DNA from: Nemertoderma westbladi
Lineage: Eukaryota > Xenacoelomorpha > Nemertodermatida > Nemertodermatidae
DNA: 64,000 nucleotides
Direction of reading: 5' to 3'
NCBI GenBank assembly: GCA_032718475.1
Contig: JAUCBJ010007057.1
Location: 1 to 64,000 of the forward strand
Shown: positions 53,058 through 64,000 of the stretch, piece after piece
Layout of the letters: each line of letters opens with the position of its first letter
Position numbering within the stretch: position 1 is the stretch's first letter
Program-made: the position numbers and the translations under genes
The notes under the pieces: model-generated
What the model was told of the DNA's origin: nothing
Databases searched by the model: none
What the model saw: only the letters and a program-made list of their open reading frames with translations

Positions 53058-54713
53058 GTCTGCTATATATGAGTTTATCCATATTATAAGGAGTTTATAT
53101 TTAGGCTAGCGAGCGTCGCTGCCTACTCCAATTAACCCCCGGACAGTACGAGATCCTCAGCGCCGATGTGTCGTCGCCGCGGTACTTTCGCCAACGACGT
53201 AGCCGCACAACGACAACGACAACCGGCACAAGTCACTCGACTGTCCGTCCCAAAGGCTTAGATGTACTTCAGGTTTTCCTTGGAGAGTTAGGTTACTTTT
53301 ACGATTGCGACTGGCTACTGTAAACACACCTTAGCAGTAACATTCACCTATAAACTCACAAATACCACACACACAACTTGTCACAAATTACACACATTCG
53401 GGCCATTTGTCCGTTAGTCAATGCCTTCCAGAATGTCACTGTATTAGTATGTATCCTTGGATACTAGCAGTGCGCTATTTATTCCCTATGCTATTCAATG
53501 GGACAAGCTTTCTATTGTTCTTTTAACTCAATTCTAATTCTAGCGTGGTTGTTGCTATGGTGACATTATGCAAAGCTAGCGGTAGAATTAGGGTGATTCC
53601 AATGCATACAGATCTGGGATGTTATTTAATAGGAATTCTTTAATAGTCAATGTCCTGTTTATACATGACTTTACGAATTTTATCGGCTATTAACTATGTT
53701 TGGGAGACTTTCGTACACGCCATACGCATAATAATATAAATCTCCGCTCCCTTGATCTATTAATTAATGGAATTTTGGGAACTGTTATAAATCGCGTAAA
53801 ATGGCAATTTATTAAATTCATTAAAAGACATGAATTTAAATTTATTCCCTGAAATTTTATTATTTGATAATTAAATGGGCATATTTTGATTCTAGAACAT
53901 GTCTAGGGACACAAGATCCTTAATTCTAAGAAAATTGTCTCTTTAAGAATATCGGTAAATGCTACGATATCTTAATTGACTAGAATTGTTGAAGGATCTG
54001 AATTTTACAGATTTTGACTTATTTGATTTGTAAATATTAACTAATTAATATTTGAGATGGGCACCGATTTATTCCAGAACTTGTCTGGGGACGTTAACCA
54101 CTGATTCTAGAATTTGTCTTTCAAGTATATCGGTGGGTGCCGCGATATCTTAATCGACTAGAATTACAGATGGTCAAAGGGTTTAACAGATTTATTTTGC
54201 GTTATACGCTACTGTTAAAGGGACATCACGCTACTATATGTATTATTTAATATACGGTATGAGAGCAATATCGCACGAAGCAATGTCAGTGTGAAGAGGC
54301 AAGTCGTTTCCAAGGTCTACCCAGAGCTTGGTTTAGCCGAGACACGAGGATCTGAACTTTGCATTCCTAATACTCTGCCTACCAATAATACTAAAATATA
54401 GTAGTGGCTTTATTGTACTTTGGTAAGTACAGACATTTCATCTTACTGTAGTTACGTATTTATAATATAATACGGACAGTAAGGAAAGAGAAAAAATAAT
54501 TATTTCTTCGCCGTCTCACTAAATATAATATAAGTAATTACGTACGTAATAAACACGAATATATTGCACTATTCTACAAAATAATCGCCAAAATAATATT
54601 CTACTAAATTAAATAAAACGATTATAATAAAATTACATAGTAATACATACATAAATATAAAAATGATAAAAATAATATAAAATAATAGAGTCACACGCCC
54701 ACTCCGAACGATA
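53058..54713 (-). other. Conserved non-coding spacer between pol and ORF A (right copy)
   Basis: Matches 35329-36960 read on minus, including both tandem units (around 53890-53990 and 54060-54170). No coding frame. Confidence 0.65.
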
Positions 54714-57700
54714 TTAAGTTGGGGAGTCCCTAGATGTCGGTTGGATTAGGGAAGTGGTCGTGGGAAGAGTTTCTTGCCTTCCATAGTTTCCGGAGAGCTC
54801 TCTGTCTCTTTCCAGTAAACATAAACGTCCCACTGGGCGATTGAGCTGCTGAGTCTCAAAGACTATCCCTGGTTTCTTAAAGTTCCGCCGCATGACGACG
54901 AGCTCTACAGATCGCACCAAACCATCGCTCGAGATATAAGTCTCGATGATACGTCCTGTTTGCCATCGCTTACGTGGGAGATCGGGGTCCACAATAAGCA
55001 CCATGTCTCCAGCGCTGACGTTTTCTTGCTGCGCAAACCACTTAGTTCGAAGTTGTAGAGTGGGCAGGTAATGTTTCTCGAAATGGTCAGCGAAACGACG
55101 GGATAGCAACTGCATAAGTTGCCAGGTTCGACGGCAGTACTCGTCTCCGTCTGTAATCTCCGATCGTGGGAGCATGGCTACGGGTTTCTTCAGTAGAAAG
55201 TGCGCGGGTGTTAGCGCTTCCAGGGAATCAGGATTTGAAGAGACTGGCATAAGCGGTCTTTCGTTGAGATAGGCGGCGATTTCCTCCATTAACGTCCGCA
55301 ATAGTTCGTCGGTGAGATAAGCGCGACAAGGCACAATAAAGTGGAACGCAGTCTTCACGCTCCTAATCAATCTCTCCCAACTTCCTCCCCACCAAGGGGC
55401 GTCGGCGGCGTTGAAGGTCCAGCTAGACGCTGTTATCCTTAGCAGATCGTCCACCTGTCTTTTGTTCCAGTCCTTTACGTAAGCTTGAATTTCATTGTTG
55501 GCGCCAATGAAGTTCGTTCCCTTATCCGATCTCATCGTGTTACTGGTTCCGAAACGAGCGATCTGTCGTCGTAAACTCAACACGAAGCTGTTGGTGGATA
55601 GATCGTTTACCATATCGAGATGGATAGCTCTACAAGTCATACAAACGAAGATGACACACCATCTCTTGACTATAGTCCGGGCACGATATACTTCAATAGG
55701 GCCAAATAAATCCACACCGGTATTAGTAAAGGGTGGTTCATAGAAGCTTACTCTTTCCCTAGGTAATTCTGCCTCTCGCTGTGTTAAAGGCCTACTGAAT
55801 GCTTTCCTACAGGGTATGCAGTTCCTAAGAACTTGGTTCAGAGCCCTACGAGGTTTATAAAAATAATAGCGAGTTCGAATTTCGCTCAGAACTCGTTCTC
55901 TACCAGCATGGTACAGTTTGCTATGAACATCTACAATTATCTTGATTTGTATGTCAAGATTTCTAATAAGTATGGGAAACTTAGTGTCAAAGGATAATGG
56001 GGCGTTTGTTAGCCGACCCCCAACACGTATTAACCCATCTATCATGGTGCTAGAGAAGCGATCCCTTAAGCGCATCTGTGGATTTCTTAACAACAGGTAA
56101 TACTTATCGGAATCCTCATAACATTGTAGAAGTCTCAGCATCTGTTTGTTGGTTTCATCATGCTCCTGGTAACTGATCTTCTCCTTTAGAAACCTGTCGG
56201 ATATCTTGTATTTAGGAAGATCTTTAACAACATGGACTCTTGCAGATGTTGATGGAGCATCATCACTATGGGTCTTTGTCCCGGAGTAACGATGATGAAA
56301 ACATCGTTTTAAATAGGTGACGGCTTTACAGAGTCGATTCCAGGAACTGTAGTGACGTATCGCTCTCTGCAAGAGAGGTGAGAGTCCTTGCGCGATATCT
56401 GGTATTCCAGATTTCCAATCCTTGTCACGGATTTCCAAGACTTCTTTCGTCGTGGCGGTGGGTTTCTGATCCAAAGCATCATCTCCGGAAGTAAATAATA
56501 CAGATAGATCAACCGCAGGTTTAAACAACTTCGATTTACTCGCTCGAGTTTTGGGTTTAACTTTCTCCGCTCCCTTGGCCTGTCTGATCTCTGCTGTTGT
56601 GAGATGAGGAGGCCATTCTTCTTCTTCCCTGTAGAGAAAGTCGGGTCCTCCTAACCATTCGGGAGTATTGACCAATTCCTTTGGAGTCGCTCCTCGGGAC
56701 GCGATGTCTGCTGGATTAATCGTTCCGGGGCAATGTCTCCATTGGTCCATCATCGTGCGACTAAGTATGATGGCTACCCTGTTGGTAACGAAGACACTGA
56801 ACTGACAGACTTCATTGGTTATATACTCTAACACGAGTAAAGCGTCGGTCCAATAGACAGTTTTCTCTAATGGATAGTCAATCTGTTCGGTTACATTCCG
56901 GCCGATGGCTGTAGCGTATAGAGCCGCTTTTAACTCCGCTCGAGGAACTTTCAACTTGTTGTTGATTAATGCCTTAGAAGTAACCAAGGCGACTTTGATT
57001 CCATCCGGAGTTTCCACTCTTAGGTAGGCTACTATACCGATTCCCATATCGCTGGCGTCTCCAAACACATGGAGTTGATAGGAATACGTAGGGAGAACAT
57101 GACCAAAATATGAACGGGAAATTATAAAATCCTCGATGGCCGGTAGAGAATCTTCCCATTTCATCCACTTCTTCAATAATTCTCCCTTAAGTGGATCGTC
57201 CCATGAGTGGTTTTCAAGCCACATTTGTTGTACCAAACTTCGAGCAATCAATATAACTGGGCTAATAAATCCCAATGGATCGAAATAAGTGCTCAGTATA
57301 CTTAAGCAAATCCGTTTGGTTCGAACTGGATTATCTCGCTGTTTTAGTTGGAAAAACAGGATATCTCGCTCTGTGTCCCATTTCAAGCCGAGTGTCTTGG
57401 TCTCTGGCAGATCATCTTTGATCAAATCGAGATCTTTCGCTCTGCGATCTTCCGCAGGGATCGACTCCAGAAACTCACGGGAGTTGCTGGTGAATTTGGT
57501 TAATCGAAATCCACCTCTTTTTAAGCACTCTACCGTTCCTTTAGCGACCTCAATGGCTTCCTCAACTGATGGGAGGGACTTCAGATTGTCGTCCATGTAT
57601 ATGTCTTTCTTGATGTTGTCGATCACTTCCTTAGAGAAGGCCTCTCTGTTGTCCTCTGCAGTGGTACGCACTACCGAACAGGCGTTGGAAGGGCTTGAGA

Positions 57701-60700
57701 TTATCCCAAAGGCCTGGATGGTCATCCAGTACTCCACCGGTTTCTGGTTGAGGTCTCCTTCGGGCCACCATAGAAATCGTAAGCTATCCCGATCCCTATC
57801 CAACACTTTGACTTGCAAGAACATGCCTTCTATATCGGAGGCGAAAGCAATCGAATATTGTCTCAATCTTAAAAGAATTCCCAACAAAGATTGAAGCAAG
57901 TTGGGTCCGGGTAACAATTCAGAGTTAAGGGATTGACCCATGTAAAGAGCGGAGCCATCAAACACTACTCTCACTTCATGTGGTTTACCGGGTTTAGGAA
58001 CGTAATGGTGGGTTAAGTAATACGTTCTTTCAGTCACAGGTGTTTCTTCCGGTACTCTCTCCGCGTATCCCTTACTAATGAATTTTTCCAGCTGTGTTTG
58101 ATACATTGCTTTAGCTGAAGAATTAGCTGTAAGGCGTCGATGGAGTTGCGCGATTCTTTTTTCCGCCAGGGGTCTATTATTGATGAACTTCGGTTCTCTC
58201 TTGCGAAAAGGTAAACCGACTTCGTATCTTCCTTGATCTTTGAGGAAACGTATAGTTGTCTCTTGGATCTGCTTGGCCCTTTCCTCTTCCACCGACAAGG
58301 CTTTATCGTAGGAATTGGGCTCTACCGCCTCTTGCGTAAAGAATCGTACAGCATGTTCATCTCGAGTCTTGGCATTGCAACGTTCAATGACGTCATTTAA
58401 CTCGTCGTTATAAGCTTCTCGTTCAGAGGGATAGAGAAGTTGACATAAGTTAACTTGGTTTTGCCAAGCCTCGTTTTCCTTAAGGAGATCGATGGTATTC
58501 TCCTCATCAAAAAGCTGGTGAACGTCGTCGTTATCTGAGGAGTATGGAATTCCCTCAGTTGAATCGTCTCCTTCACTAGCATCATCTTCCCATTCACTCA
58601 CCTGGCAGACTCTCTCTTGCGGTAGTCTTTCTCGGAGTGTTCTACGGGAAGGGCCAGTAAAGTACCAACCTACTCTAGTTCTTACCGCATAGGTCTGTAG
58701 GGGCTGCGGTTGAGCAGGCCGTTTCTCTAATGTCTCCAGCGCCTCATGCGCGTTTTGGCCGATGAGTATTTGCACTCCAGGATAATCAGTCTGGAATCGA
58801 GGTATGTTAAGATGTTGGATGCTCTCATCCTCGTCCCAATTATAAAGGTCTGCTTGAGTAGTAGCGAAGTTCTTTATAGCCACCATTTTCACTGACCTTA
58901 TGCTGTGTTCTCCTAGTTCGTCTTGGGGGGTGGACAACGCTCCTACATAATAATCAGCTGTTACTGTAGATTTCCAAACTTGCATAATGCCTGACATGTT
59001 GAGCTTAGTTTGGAACTTGGGTTGTCCAGCAAATATATCTTCAGCTAACTCTTTATCGATGAATGTTCCTGTGCTGCCGGAGTCCAGGAGGGCGTTCACT
59101 ACATAACTCCTCTCAGGTCCGTGAACCCTTACTTGCACCACAGGAAACTCTCGGATCCCTACATTGGAAGATGGCTCTTTCCAAGATGGTTGTCGCTCAG
59201 AAGTAGTTAGAGTAAAGTCGTTATCTGGATCCTTTTCATATGTGAGTGCTCGATACACTGCGGTATTTATCATGTAACAGGATTCGTTTTCGTCGGAGAA
59301 CTCGTCTGTATAGAATCCTTCCATCTCAGATTGATCAGTGTCGTTCACATCACTGAATTGGACATGTAACTCGGAATCACTCACCTGATTCGGACTATTT
59401 CGATCGAATTCAGCGTGCAACAAGATATGATGTTTCGCACCACACTTTGCACACCTTATGTCAGAGAAACAGGTTCGCCGTTGGTGTCCTTGTCTGAGGC
59501 AATTATAACATAACCGCTTATCCCACATGACTTCGCGTCTCTCTGTTAATGATTTCTTTAGAAATTCATCACACCTATTCAAATGGTGGATCCCGTCGCA
59601 CAGCGCACATTTCGGTTTGATGTTACTTACCTTATTCTGAGTCACATTGTGTACACTTGCCTTTTCTTCGGGCTTTCTCACCTGAATTCTCTTGGGAGAC
59701 GTGGGAGGAGTTTTTCTTACCTGTTCCCTCCTGTCATTTGTTCGAGACTTGAATTTACTTACCTGATCTTTAGGCAATTTATTCACGTAATAAGATCTAT
59801 CCGTGTCCTTCCCGCTATCTTCTCCTTGAGAAGTCTGGCTTTCGCCGTCATCGGTATAACATACTGGTGTTACTTTTCTCCTATAGACGGGTTTTTCACT
59901 TACCTTGCTTTCCGGTGTCTTCTCTCTGGACAGTTTCAGGAGCTGTAATTTCACTTCTCCATCTAGGAATGACATGAGATCAGCCATGGTAGGGTCTCGC
60001 CGTTGTTGTTCCATCATATATAACACTTTCTTATCCCAGCGTGTACCTACTCCACCTTTAGGTAAAGTAGAAGCCACTGCTCTAATAACCATAGTGTTCT
60101 GATACTCATGAGACTTACCTAGCCAATCTAATTGTCTGCAGATCTCCTGGATCTCATCGGAAAACTCGATAATTCCGCTACTAATAAACTTTCGGGGCGC
60201 TACTAATTTTGCATACAAGTACCCAGCGATATTATTCCTATTACCATACCTGATGTTTAGCGTATCCCAAACTTGTCTTAATCCGTCTGGATGTCCAATA
60301 AACTTTAACGCCATTAACTTGGGAGATCCATCCAAGCACTCGATGAGGTATCTAAGTTTTTCTCCATTAGATAGTACAGAGTTCTGTATGTTATCTTTGT
60401 AATATTCATTAAAAGGTAACCATTTCATCTCATCTCCATTGAACTTGACGATCTCTCCCACCTTTACCGCTTGCCGGGCTTCGGTTCTAGCCATTTGACG
60501 CGTAAAACTTTCTTGGGCCATCGTGTTATTTAATATCGAGTTATCGGTATATAAATTTCTCGGATTATGATCAGTTCTATATGGAATATCATTATCAACA
60601 GTTCTATAATTACCCTTAATAGGGTTCACTATAGGAGTTTCAACTTCGCTAGCAGTATATATGCGTGTAGGCTCCACACCTTGCGCATGAGATACTTCAG

Positions 60701-62825
60701 ACCTAACAGGTTGACACATTGTTACTGAGGATGGTGGTATACCTCTTTGTGTGTTTACTAATTTATCGCGCTCTAGCGCGATACTTTGCTGCACTTCTTG
60801 CAACTCTAGCCTACTTTCCCTTACTGTGCCCTTGAACTGCTGGACAGTCTCCTGCATCTGTCCGAGCAGGATATCCATCCCCCGCCGTCCCTCGTCCACC
60901 CATTCGACCGCCGAAGCGGGAGTCGCCAACGTTGTAGCGGGCGGACGATGGACAACGGGCGACAAATTATGAATATTGCGCTCGGGACCCAGGACCTGAA
61001 CTGTCTCTGGGGCAGTTCTACGGGGCACAGGTAGCTTAGTGCTATGCAGAGGGAATTTAGAGGTAGTCTCAGGGAGCACAGGTGTGTCTATCACCGAAGG
61101 GGTGATTTCAAGAACAGGCCTAATTATTTCAGGCTCATCTACTATAGTAGGGAGTCTTTCTATTTTAATTATTTGGTCTGTGGGCTCTGTACTACCTAAG
61201 TTGGTGTTATTTAGTTGCCTTCTAACAGCTGGAGCCAAATCAGGCAATTTCTGACGGTGGAATGTTCTTTTACGTCTGCTTAGACGAGATCTATTTCCTT
61301 TGCCTTCAGTATCGGTGGTATCGCCTTCCTCCGATGATGTATATCCCTGTCTTTTGGGAGTAGATCGATCCATCATCTGCATATTGCTAGCCGTTAACTG
61401 TTTATTTATGCAGTCTTGATTCTCCTGAATGTTTTCCAATTCTAACTGGGTGGTTTCTTCAGTCGCTCTCCGTTCTGCTTCTGCCACTGCCTCTGCCGCC
61501 TTTCTTTCAGCTGCTGCTTCTGCCAAGGTCGCCTTTGCTTCTGCCGCTGCCTCCGCCGCCTTTGCCTCAGCCGCTGCCGCTTTTGCCTCTGCTGCTGCCT
61601 CTGCCGCTGCCACTTTTCTTTCTGCTTCTGCAGCTACCACTGCTGCTTTCTTTCTGTCTTCTATACGTTTTTTCTTTACTTGTTCTTCTTGGACTCGTGT
61701 CAGGCGGAGTTGTTCATCAAATTTAGCCTGATTCGCAGCCCTCATTTCCACATCGATGGCATCCAACACAAGCTTGGTTCCTTCGCTATTAGGGCTAAGT
61801 CCCTCTAACCTTCTCCTCAACTCGTCATCACCTAAAAAACGCTGATAGTCTGACAGATAGATGTCAATGGCATCCCTCTTATGTGGTTTCTCTGCCGTCG
61901 CTTCACTTTCCACTTGGGAAAAAGTGGCGTCTGTTGATTCTCCATGGGTTGATCGCTCCTCCAGCTGAGCTTTCCACTGAGCTGTTCCTTGAACTTGGAG
62001 ATTCACCCTTTGAAACCAAGTCTTTACGGCAACTTGCAACGACGTGTCTTGTCTTCTTTTAGAAGCCTCCTCAAAGGCGGATAAGATTAGCCTAATTCGC
62101 AGAACTCTTTCTCTAACTTGATAAAGCAGCTGTCCCTGCTCTTGAGGTCCTTGAGGTTGTTTAAACAGTTGTCTTTCTACTCGCTCCATAGAGCTGAAGA
62201 ATCCCTGTGCGTATCCGGCTGCGGACCTCTTCCATACAGCTGGATCGATGGTTTCCTTGGCTACTCCCATCCGGTGTATGTCTTCCCAGGCAGCTTCTGA
62301 TAAATCAAACGGGAGTCCGGGTCCGGGGAAGTTCCATTGCGACTCGACAATAGACTTCAGTTCTTCACTCGTGTATCCCGCGTAACTATCTCTCTTTGAC
62401 CGTTGACTTCTCGCCCAATCGATCTGGTGTTCTTCCACCGCGATCAATAACCTAGTGAGTACGGCTGCAGGAAGGATGAGAAGGGGATCCGTATAAGCCG
62501 CATCCGTCATCTCTGCTCCGCGCTCGGGTGTCAGCTCTACAGTATCCTCACTACTGGAGCTGCTGGGCCGCTGAGGTATAAGTTCTTGACTCGCGGGTTG
62601 TTGCTGTTCCGCTGCTTCTTGGTCCCGCTTGACCTGAGCTCGGGTGCCTATGATAGACCTACGATGTTGGACTAGCCTAGGTTCTGTTATTACTACTGGA
62701 GGGATGACCTTCCTCACAGTGGGAGGTGAACTGAATTTACGACCAGACGGTTGTACGTCTCTATCTGAGTCGCAGATAGTTACATCTAATATACTGTCTG
62801 ACAGGTTCTGCTTAGTATCAGACAT
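54714..62825 (-). CDS. gag-pol: BEL/Pao Gag-Pol polyprotein, intact (2,703 aa)
   Basis: Same architecture as 27223-35328, with no stop or frameshift. Protease DSGST Asp1248, RT YMDD from Tyr1743, integrase first Asp at 2372; zinc knuckles, RNase H FGDAS and the DUF5641-like tail are present. It differs from the central copy by scattered substitutions and small in-frame indels, chiefly in the Ala/Glu/Lys coiled coil and in a short RT-to-RNase H stretch just after FRLTKFT (where the central copy reads ISHTNSIP). Two open copies suggest recent mobility and selection on this frame. Start ATG and ending SRDSPT are shared. Confidence 0.96.
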   Translation of the reverse strand: MSDTKQNLSDSILDVTICDSDRDVQPSGRKFSSPPTVRKVIPPVVITEPRLVQHRRSIIGTRAQVKRDQEAAEQQQPASQELIPQRPSSSSSEDTVELTPERGAEMTDAAYTDPLLILPAAVLTRLLIAVEEHQIDWARSQRSKRDSYAGYTSEELKSIVESQWNFPGPGLPFDLSEAAWEDIHRMGVAKETIDPAVWKRSAAGYAQGFFSSMERVERQLFKQPQGPQEQGQLLYQVRERVLRIRLILSAFEEASKRRQDTSLQVAVKTWFQRVNLQVQGTAQWKAQLEERSTHGESTDATFSQVESEATAEKPHKRDAIDIYLSDYQRFLGDDELRRRLEGLSPNSEGTKLVLDAIDVEMRAANQAKFDEQLRLTRVQEEQVKKKRIEDRKKAAVVAAEAERKVAAAEAAAEAKAAAAEAKAAEAAAEAKATLAEAAAERKAAEAVAEAERRATEETTQLELENIQENQDCINKQLTASNMQMMDRSTPKRQGYTSSEEGDTTDTEGKGNRSRLSRRKRTFHRQKLPDLAPAVRRQLNNTNLGSTEPTDQIIKIERLPTIVDEPEIIRPVLEITPSVIDTPVLPETTSKFPLHSTKLPVPRRTAPETVQVLGPERNIHNLSPVVHRPPATTLATPASAVEWVDEGRRGMDILLGQMQETVQQFKGTVRESRLELQEVQQSIALERDKLVNTQRGIPPSSVTMCQPVRSEVSHAQGVEPTRIYTASEVETPIVNPIKGNYRTVDNDIPYRTDHNPRNLYTDNSILNNTMAQESFTRQMARTEARQAVKVGEIVKFNGDEMKWLPFNEYYKDNIQNSVLSNGEKLRYLIECLDGSPKLMALKFIGHPDGLRQVWDTLNIRYGNRNNIAGYLYAKLVAPRKFISSGIIEFSDEIQEICRQLDWLGKSHEYQNTMVIRAVASTLPKGGVGTRWDKKVLYMMEQQRRDPTMADLMSFLDGEVKLQLLKLSREKTPESKVSEKPVYRRKVTPVCYTDDGESQTSQGEDSGKDTDRSYYVNKLPKDQVSKFKSRTNDRREQVRKTPPTSPKRIQVRKPEEKASVHNVTQNKVSNIKPKCALCDGIHHLNRCDEFLKKSLTERREVMWDKRLCYNCLRQGHQRRTCFSDIRCAKCGAKHHILLHAEFDRNSPNQVSDSELHVQFSDVNDTDQSEMEGFYTDEFSDENESCYMINTAVYRALTYEKDPDNDFTLTTSERQPSWKEPSSNVGIREFPVVQVRVHGPERSYVVNALLDSGSTGTFIDKELAEDIFAGQPKFQTKLNMSGIMQVWKSTVTADYYVGALSTPQDELGEHSIRSVKMVAIKNFATTQADLYNWDEDESIQHLNIPRFQTDYPGVQILIGQNAHEALETLEKRPAQPQPLQTYAVRTRVGWYFTGPSRRTLRERLPQERVCQVSEWEDDASEGDDSTEGIPYSSDNDDVHQLFDEENTIDLLKENEAWQNQVNLCQLLYPSEREAYNDELNDVIERCNAKTRDEHAVRFFTQEAVEPNSYDKALSVEEERAKQIQETTIRFLKDQGRYEVGLPFRKREPKFINNRPLAEKRIAQLHRRLTANSSAKAMYQTQLEKFISKGYAERVPEETPVTERTYYLTHHYVPKPGKPHEVRVVFDGSALYMGQSLNSELLPGPNLLQSLLGILLRLRQYSIAFASDIEGMFLQVKVLDRDRDSLRFLWWPEGDLNQKPVEYWMTIQAFGIISSPSNACSVVRTTAEDNREAFSKEVIDNIKKDIYMDDNLKSLPSVEEAIEVAKGTVECLKRGGFRLTKFTSNSREFLESIPAEDRRAKDLDLIKDDLPETKTLGLKWDTERDILFFQLKQRDNPVRTKRICLSILSTYFDPLGFISPVILIARSLVQQMWLENHSWDDPLKGELLKKWMKWEDSLPAIEDFIISRSYFGHVLPTYSYQLHVFGDASDMGIGIVAYLRVETPDGIKVALVTSKALINNKLKVPRAELKAALYATAIGRNVTEQIDYPLEKTVYWTDALLVLEYITNEVCQFSVFVTNRVAIILSRTMMDQWRHCPGTINPADIASRGATPKELVNTPEWLGGPDFLYREEEEWPPHLTTAEIRQAKGAEKVKPKTRASKSKLFKPAVDLSVLFTSGDDALDQKPTATTKEVLEIRDKDWKSGIPDIAQGLSPLLQRAIRHYSSWNRLCKAVTYLKRCFHHRYSGTKTHSDDAPSTSARVHVVKDLPKYKISDRFLKEKISYQEHDETNKQMLRLLQCYEDSDKYYLLLRNPQMRLRDRFSSTMIDGLIRVGGRLTNAPLSFDTKFPILIRNLDIQIKIIVDVHSKLYHAGRERVLSEIRTRYYFYKPRRALNQVLRNCIPCRKAFSRPLTQREAELPRERVSFYEPPFTNTGVDLFGPIEVYRARTIVKRWCVIFVCMTCRAIHLDMVNDLSTNSFVLSLRRQIARFGTSNTMRSDKGTNFIGANNEIQAYVKDWNKRQVDDLLRITASSWTFNAADAPWWGGSWERLIRSVKTAFHFIVPCRAYLTDELLRTLMEEIAAYLNERPLMPVSSNPDSLEALTPAHFLLKKPVAMLPRSEITDGDEYCRRTWQLMQLLSRRFADHFEKHYLPTLQLRTKWFAQQENVSAGDMVLIVDPDLPRKRWQTGRIIETYISSDGLVRSVELVVMRRNFKKPGIVFETQQLNRPVGRLCLLERDRELSGNYGRQETLPTTTSLIQPTSRDSPT

Positions 62826-64000
62826 GACTATGTATACCGTTGAATGTCTACTGCTGTATTACAGTCTGAGCAAGTCTAGTAACTCAGTATTAACTGCTAG
62901 CCTAATAATTAATTACCGGTACTGCTACTCAGTGTAGCGTGATATATATATAATATATTAGAATACCGGTATACTTATAGTATATATAAGTATTATTACA
63001 GACTAGGTTTATCGCAGAATACCGGTATAATTTTAGCACAAGTATATATAAATATATAATAGGCCTATCGGGAATACCGGTACACAGCTTACAGTTTATA
63101 GTATATATAATTCTGGAATAGAATTAATTATAAGTACCGGTATAATTTCAGCCTAAATTTATAGAAATAAAGATAATAGGCCTATTGTAAATACCGGTAT
63201 ATCAATTATTTTAAATAACTGAATTTCTGAATTTCAAGGGTTACTTGGTTACCTTACTTACTTTATTACCGTTATTTGAGCAGTAATCCAACTGATATTG
63301 AGACCTAATTGTTATATGGTAGGCCTACTATTTATAAATCGTTAGATTTGATTTATAATATATATATACCCGTTTTAATGGGTTTTGTCAATGTTTGAAA
63401 TAAATGTTATTATTTCTGGGGAGTAATCACTACACAAAGCGGTGTGCTTTCAGTGAAGTGTTACTTATAGGACACTAAAATAAATAATTCTAATTTACCT
63501 AAGTTACTTAATACTACAAATTACGTACAAGTCGGGTTGGGATTACAATCTCTAAATAAACACAAAAATTTACAAAAAACACAAAATACGAATTTCAGGG
63601 TAATTTTACAAGAAGTCTACAAACCAGCCTAACAAAGGGTTAGAAAACCGGTTATTACAACGGACAGGGTACTACGGTATTTGAAATAATAAGTAGTAGT
63701 AAATACACTGCGTTGTCCAGATAGGAAAATACCACCGCCTGACGACCTATAGCCGTATCGCTATAGGTTCTACGTTATGTATCACGGAGTGTTCCTACCT
63801 AGAAGTTAATAGAGCTAATCGAACGTGCCTATCAACCACTTTACAACACAAATATAATGCCTACACTAATTACTTCGGAAAGTACTGTACACTAAACCCT
63901 AAATTAGGTACGAGTACTTGTACAACAGATAATCAGTAGTTAAATATACTTGAACAGCTAAAAGAACCACGGCATCTGCTGGAGTGACCGATGCACAAAA
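62826..64000 (-). other. Leader (5' UTR) of right BEL/Pao copy, partial
   Basis: Corresponds to about 26045-27222 of the central element. Contains the same ACCGGTAT-type repeats (62960-63200) and AGGCCTA motifs. No coding frame supported. The tandem 290-bp duplication and LTR would lie beyond the edge. Confidence 0.7.

Larger units (their letters stand above)
50282..64000 (-). mobile_element. Giant BEL/Pao LTR retrotransposon, right copy (5' end outside window)
   Basis: Reads on minus from the leader at 64000 to the 3' LTR at 50282. It is the same family as 23866-40832, with gag-pol intact, but the accessory region is broken: ORF A has a nonsense codon, B is decayed, and C is reduced to its last codons. 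The 5' LTR lies beyond the right edge, so the target-site duplication and LTR pair cannot be compared. Confidence 0.93.

Overview
The window is eukaryotic and most likely from an invertebrate animal, probably an aquatic one. This rests on BEL/Pao LTR retrotransposons (a metazoan lineage), a Cys-loop receptor gene, LINE reverse transcriptase remnants, and AT-rich DNA full of minisatellites and foldback repeats. No bacterial operon, CRISPR array or tRNA/rRNA gene was seen. I cannot name the species.

Layout. (1) 1-4980: 3' part of a giant BEL/Pao element on + (end of pol, spacer, accessory ORFs A and B, remnant of C, diverged 3' LTR). (2) 4981-10744: repeat-rich DNA with a nested inverted-repeat structure, a 17-bp TTCGAA minisatellite (7416-8400) and a small array of related repeats in the opposite orientation (8886-8990). 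(3) 10745-16900: the only host-like gene, an intronless anion-channel-type Cys-loop receptor (13358-14590, minus), between two groups of decayed LINE sequence. (4) 17614-23865: a 120-bp palindromic MITE and a 62-bp satellite of about 98 units. (5) 23866-40832: a complete, recent 17-kb BEL/Pao element inserted inside that satellite, which resumes at 40833-41690. (6) 42000-47700: foldback elements, including a 3.3-kb inverted repeat (42762-46068) with a second 0.9-kb palindrome nested in it (44228-45121). (7) 47870-49640: an 18-bp AGGCCT minisatellite and a 12-bp GC-rich minisatellite. (8) 50282-64000: a third giant BEL/Pao copy on minus, running off the right edge.

The giant BEL/Pao family is the main biological story. 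Each element has a 1.2-kb LTR with a TATA/Inr core promoter, a 2.2-kb leader, one uninterrupted gag-pol frame of about 2,700 codons (Gag N-terminal extension, DUF1759-type Gag, zinc knuckles, aspartic protease, RT, RNase H, integrase, DUF5641-like tail), then a conserved 1.5-1.7-kb spacer and a downstream accessory region of three ORFs. The accessory ORFs are not a recognisable env. A is acidic with a C-terminal Cys/His cluster, B is coiled-coil-like, and C carries three Cys/His clusters, one an exact CCHC knuckle, plus a very basic tail, so it resembles a second nucleocapsid-type protein. All three copies carry different deletions in the accessory region, while gag-pol is open in both copies that contain it. 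The gag-to-protease part of gag-pol holds an unusual cluster of consensus 5' splice donor motifs present in both copies, and an AG lies 2 bases before the ORF-A start in all three. This suggests, without proof, that the accessory proteins come from spliced subgenomic RNAs.
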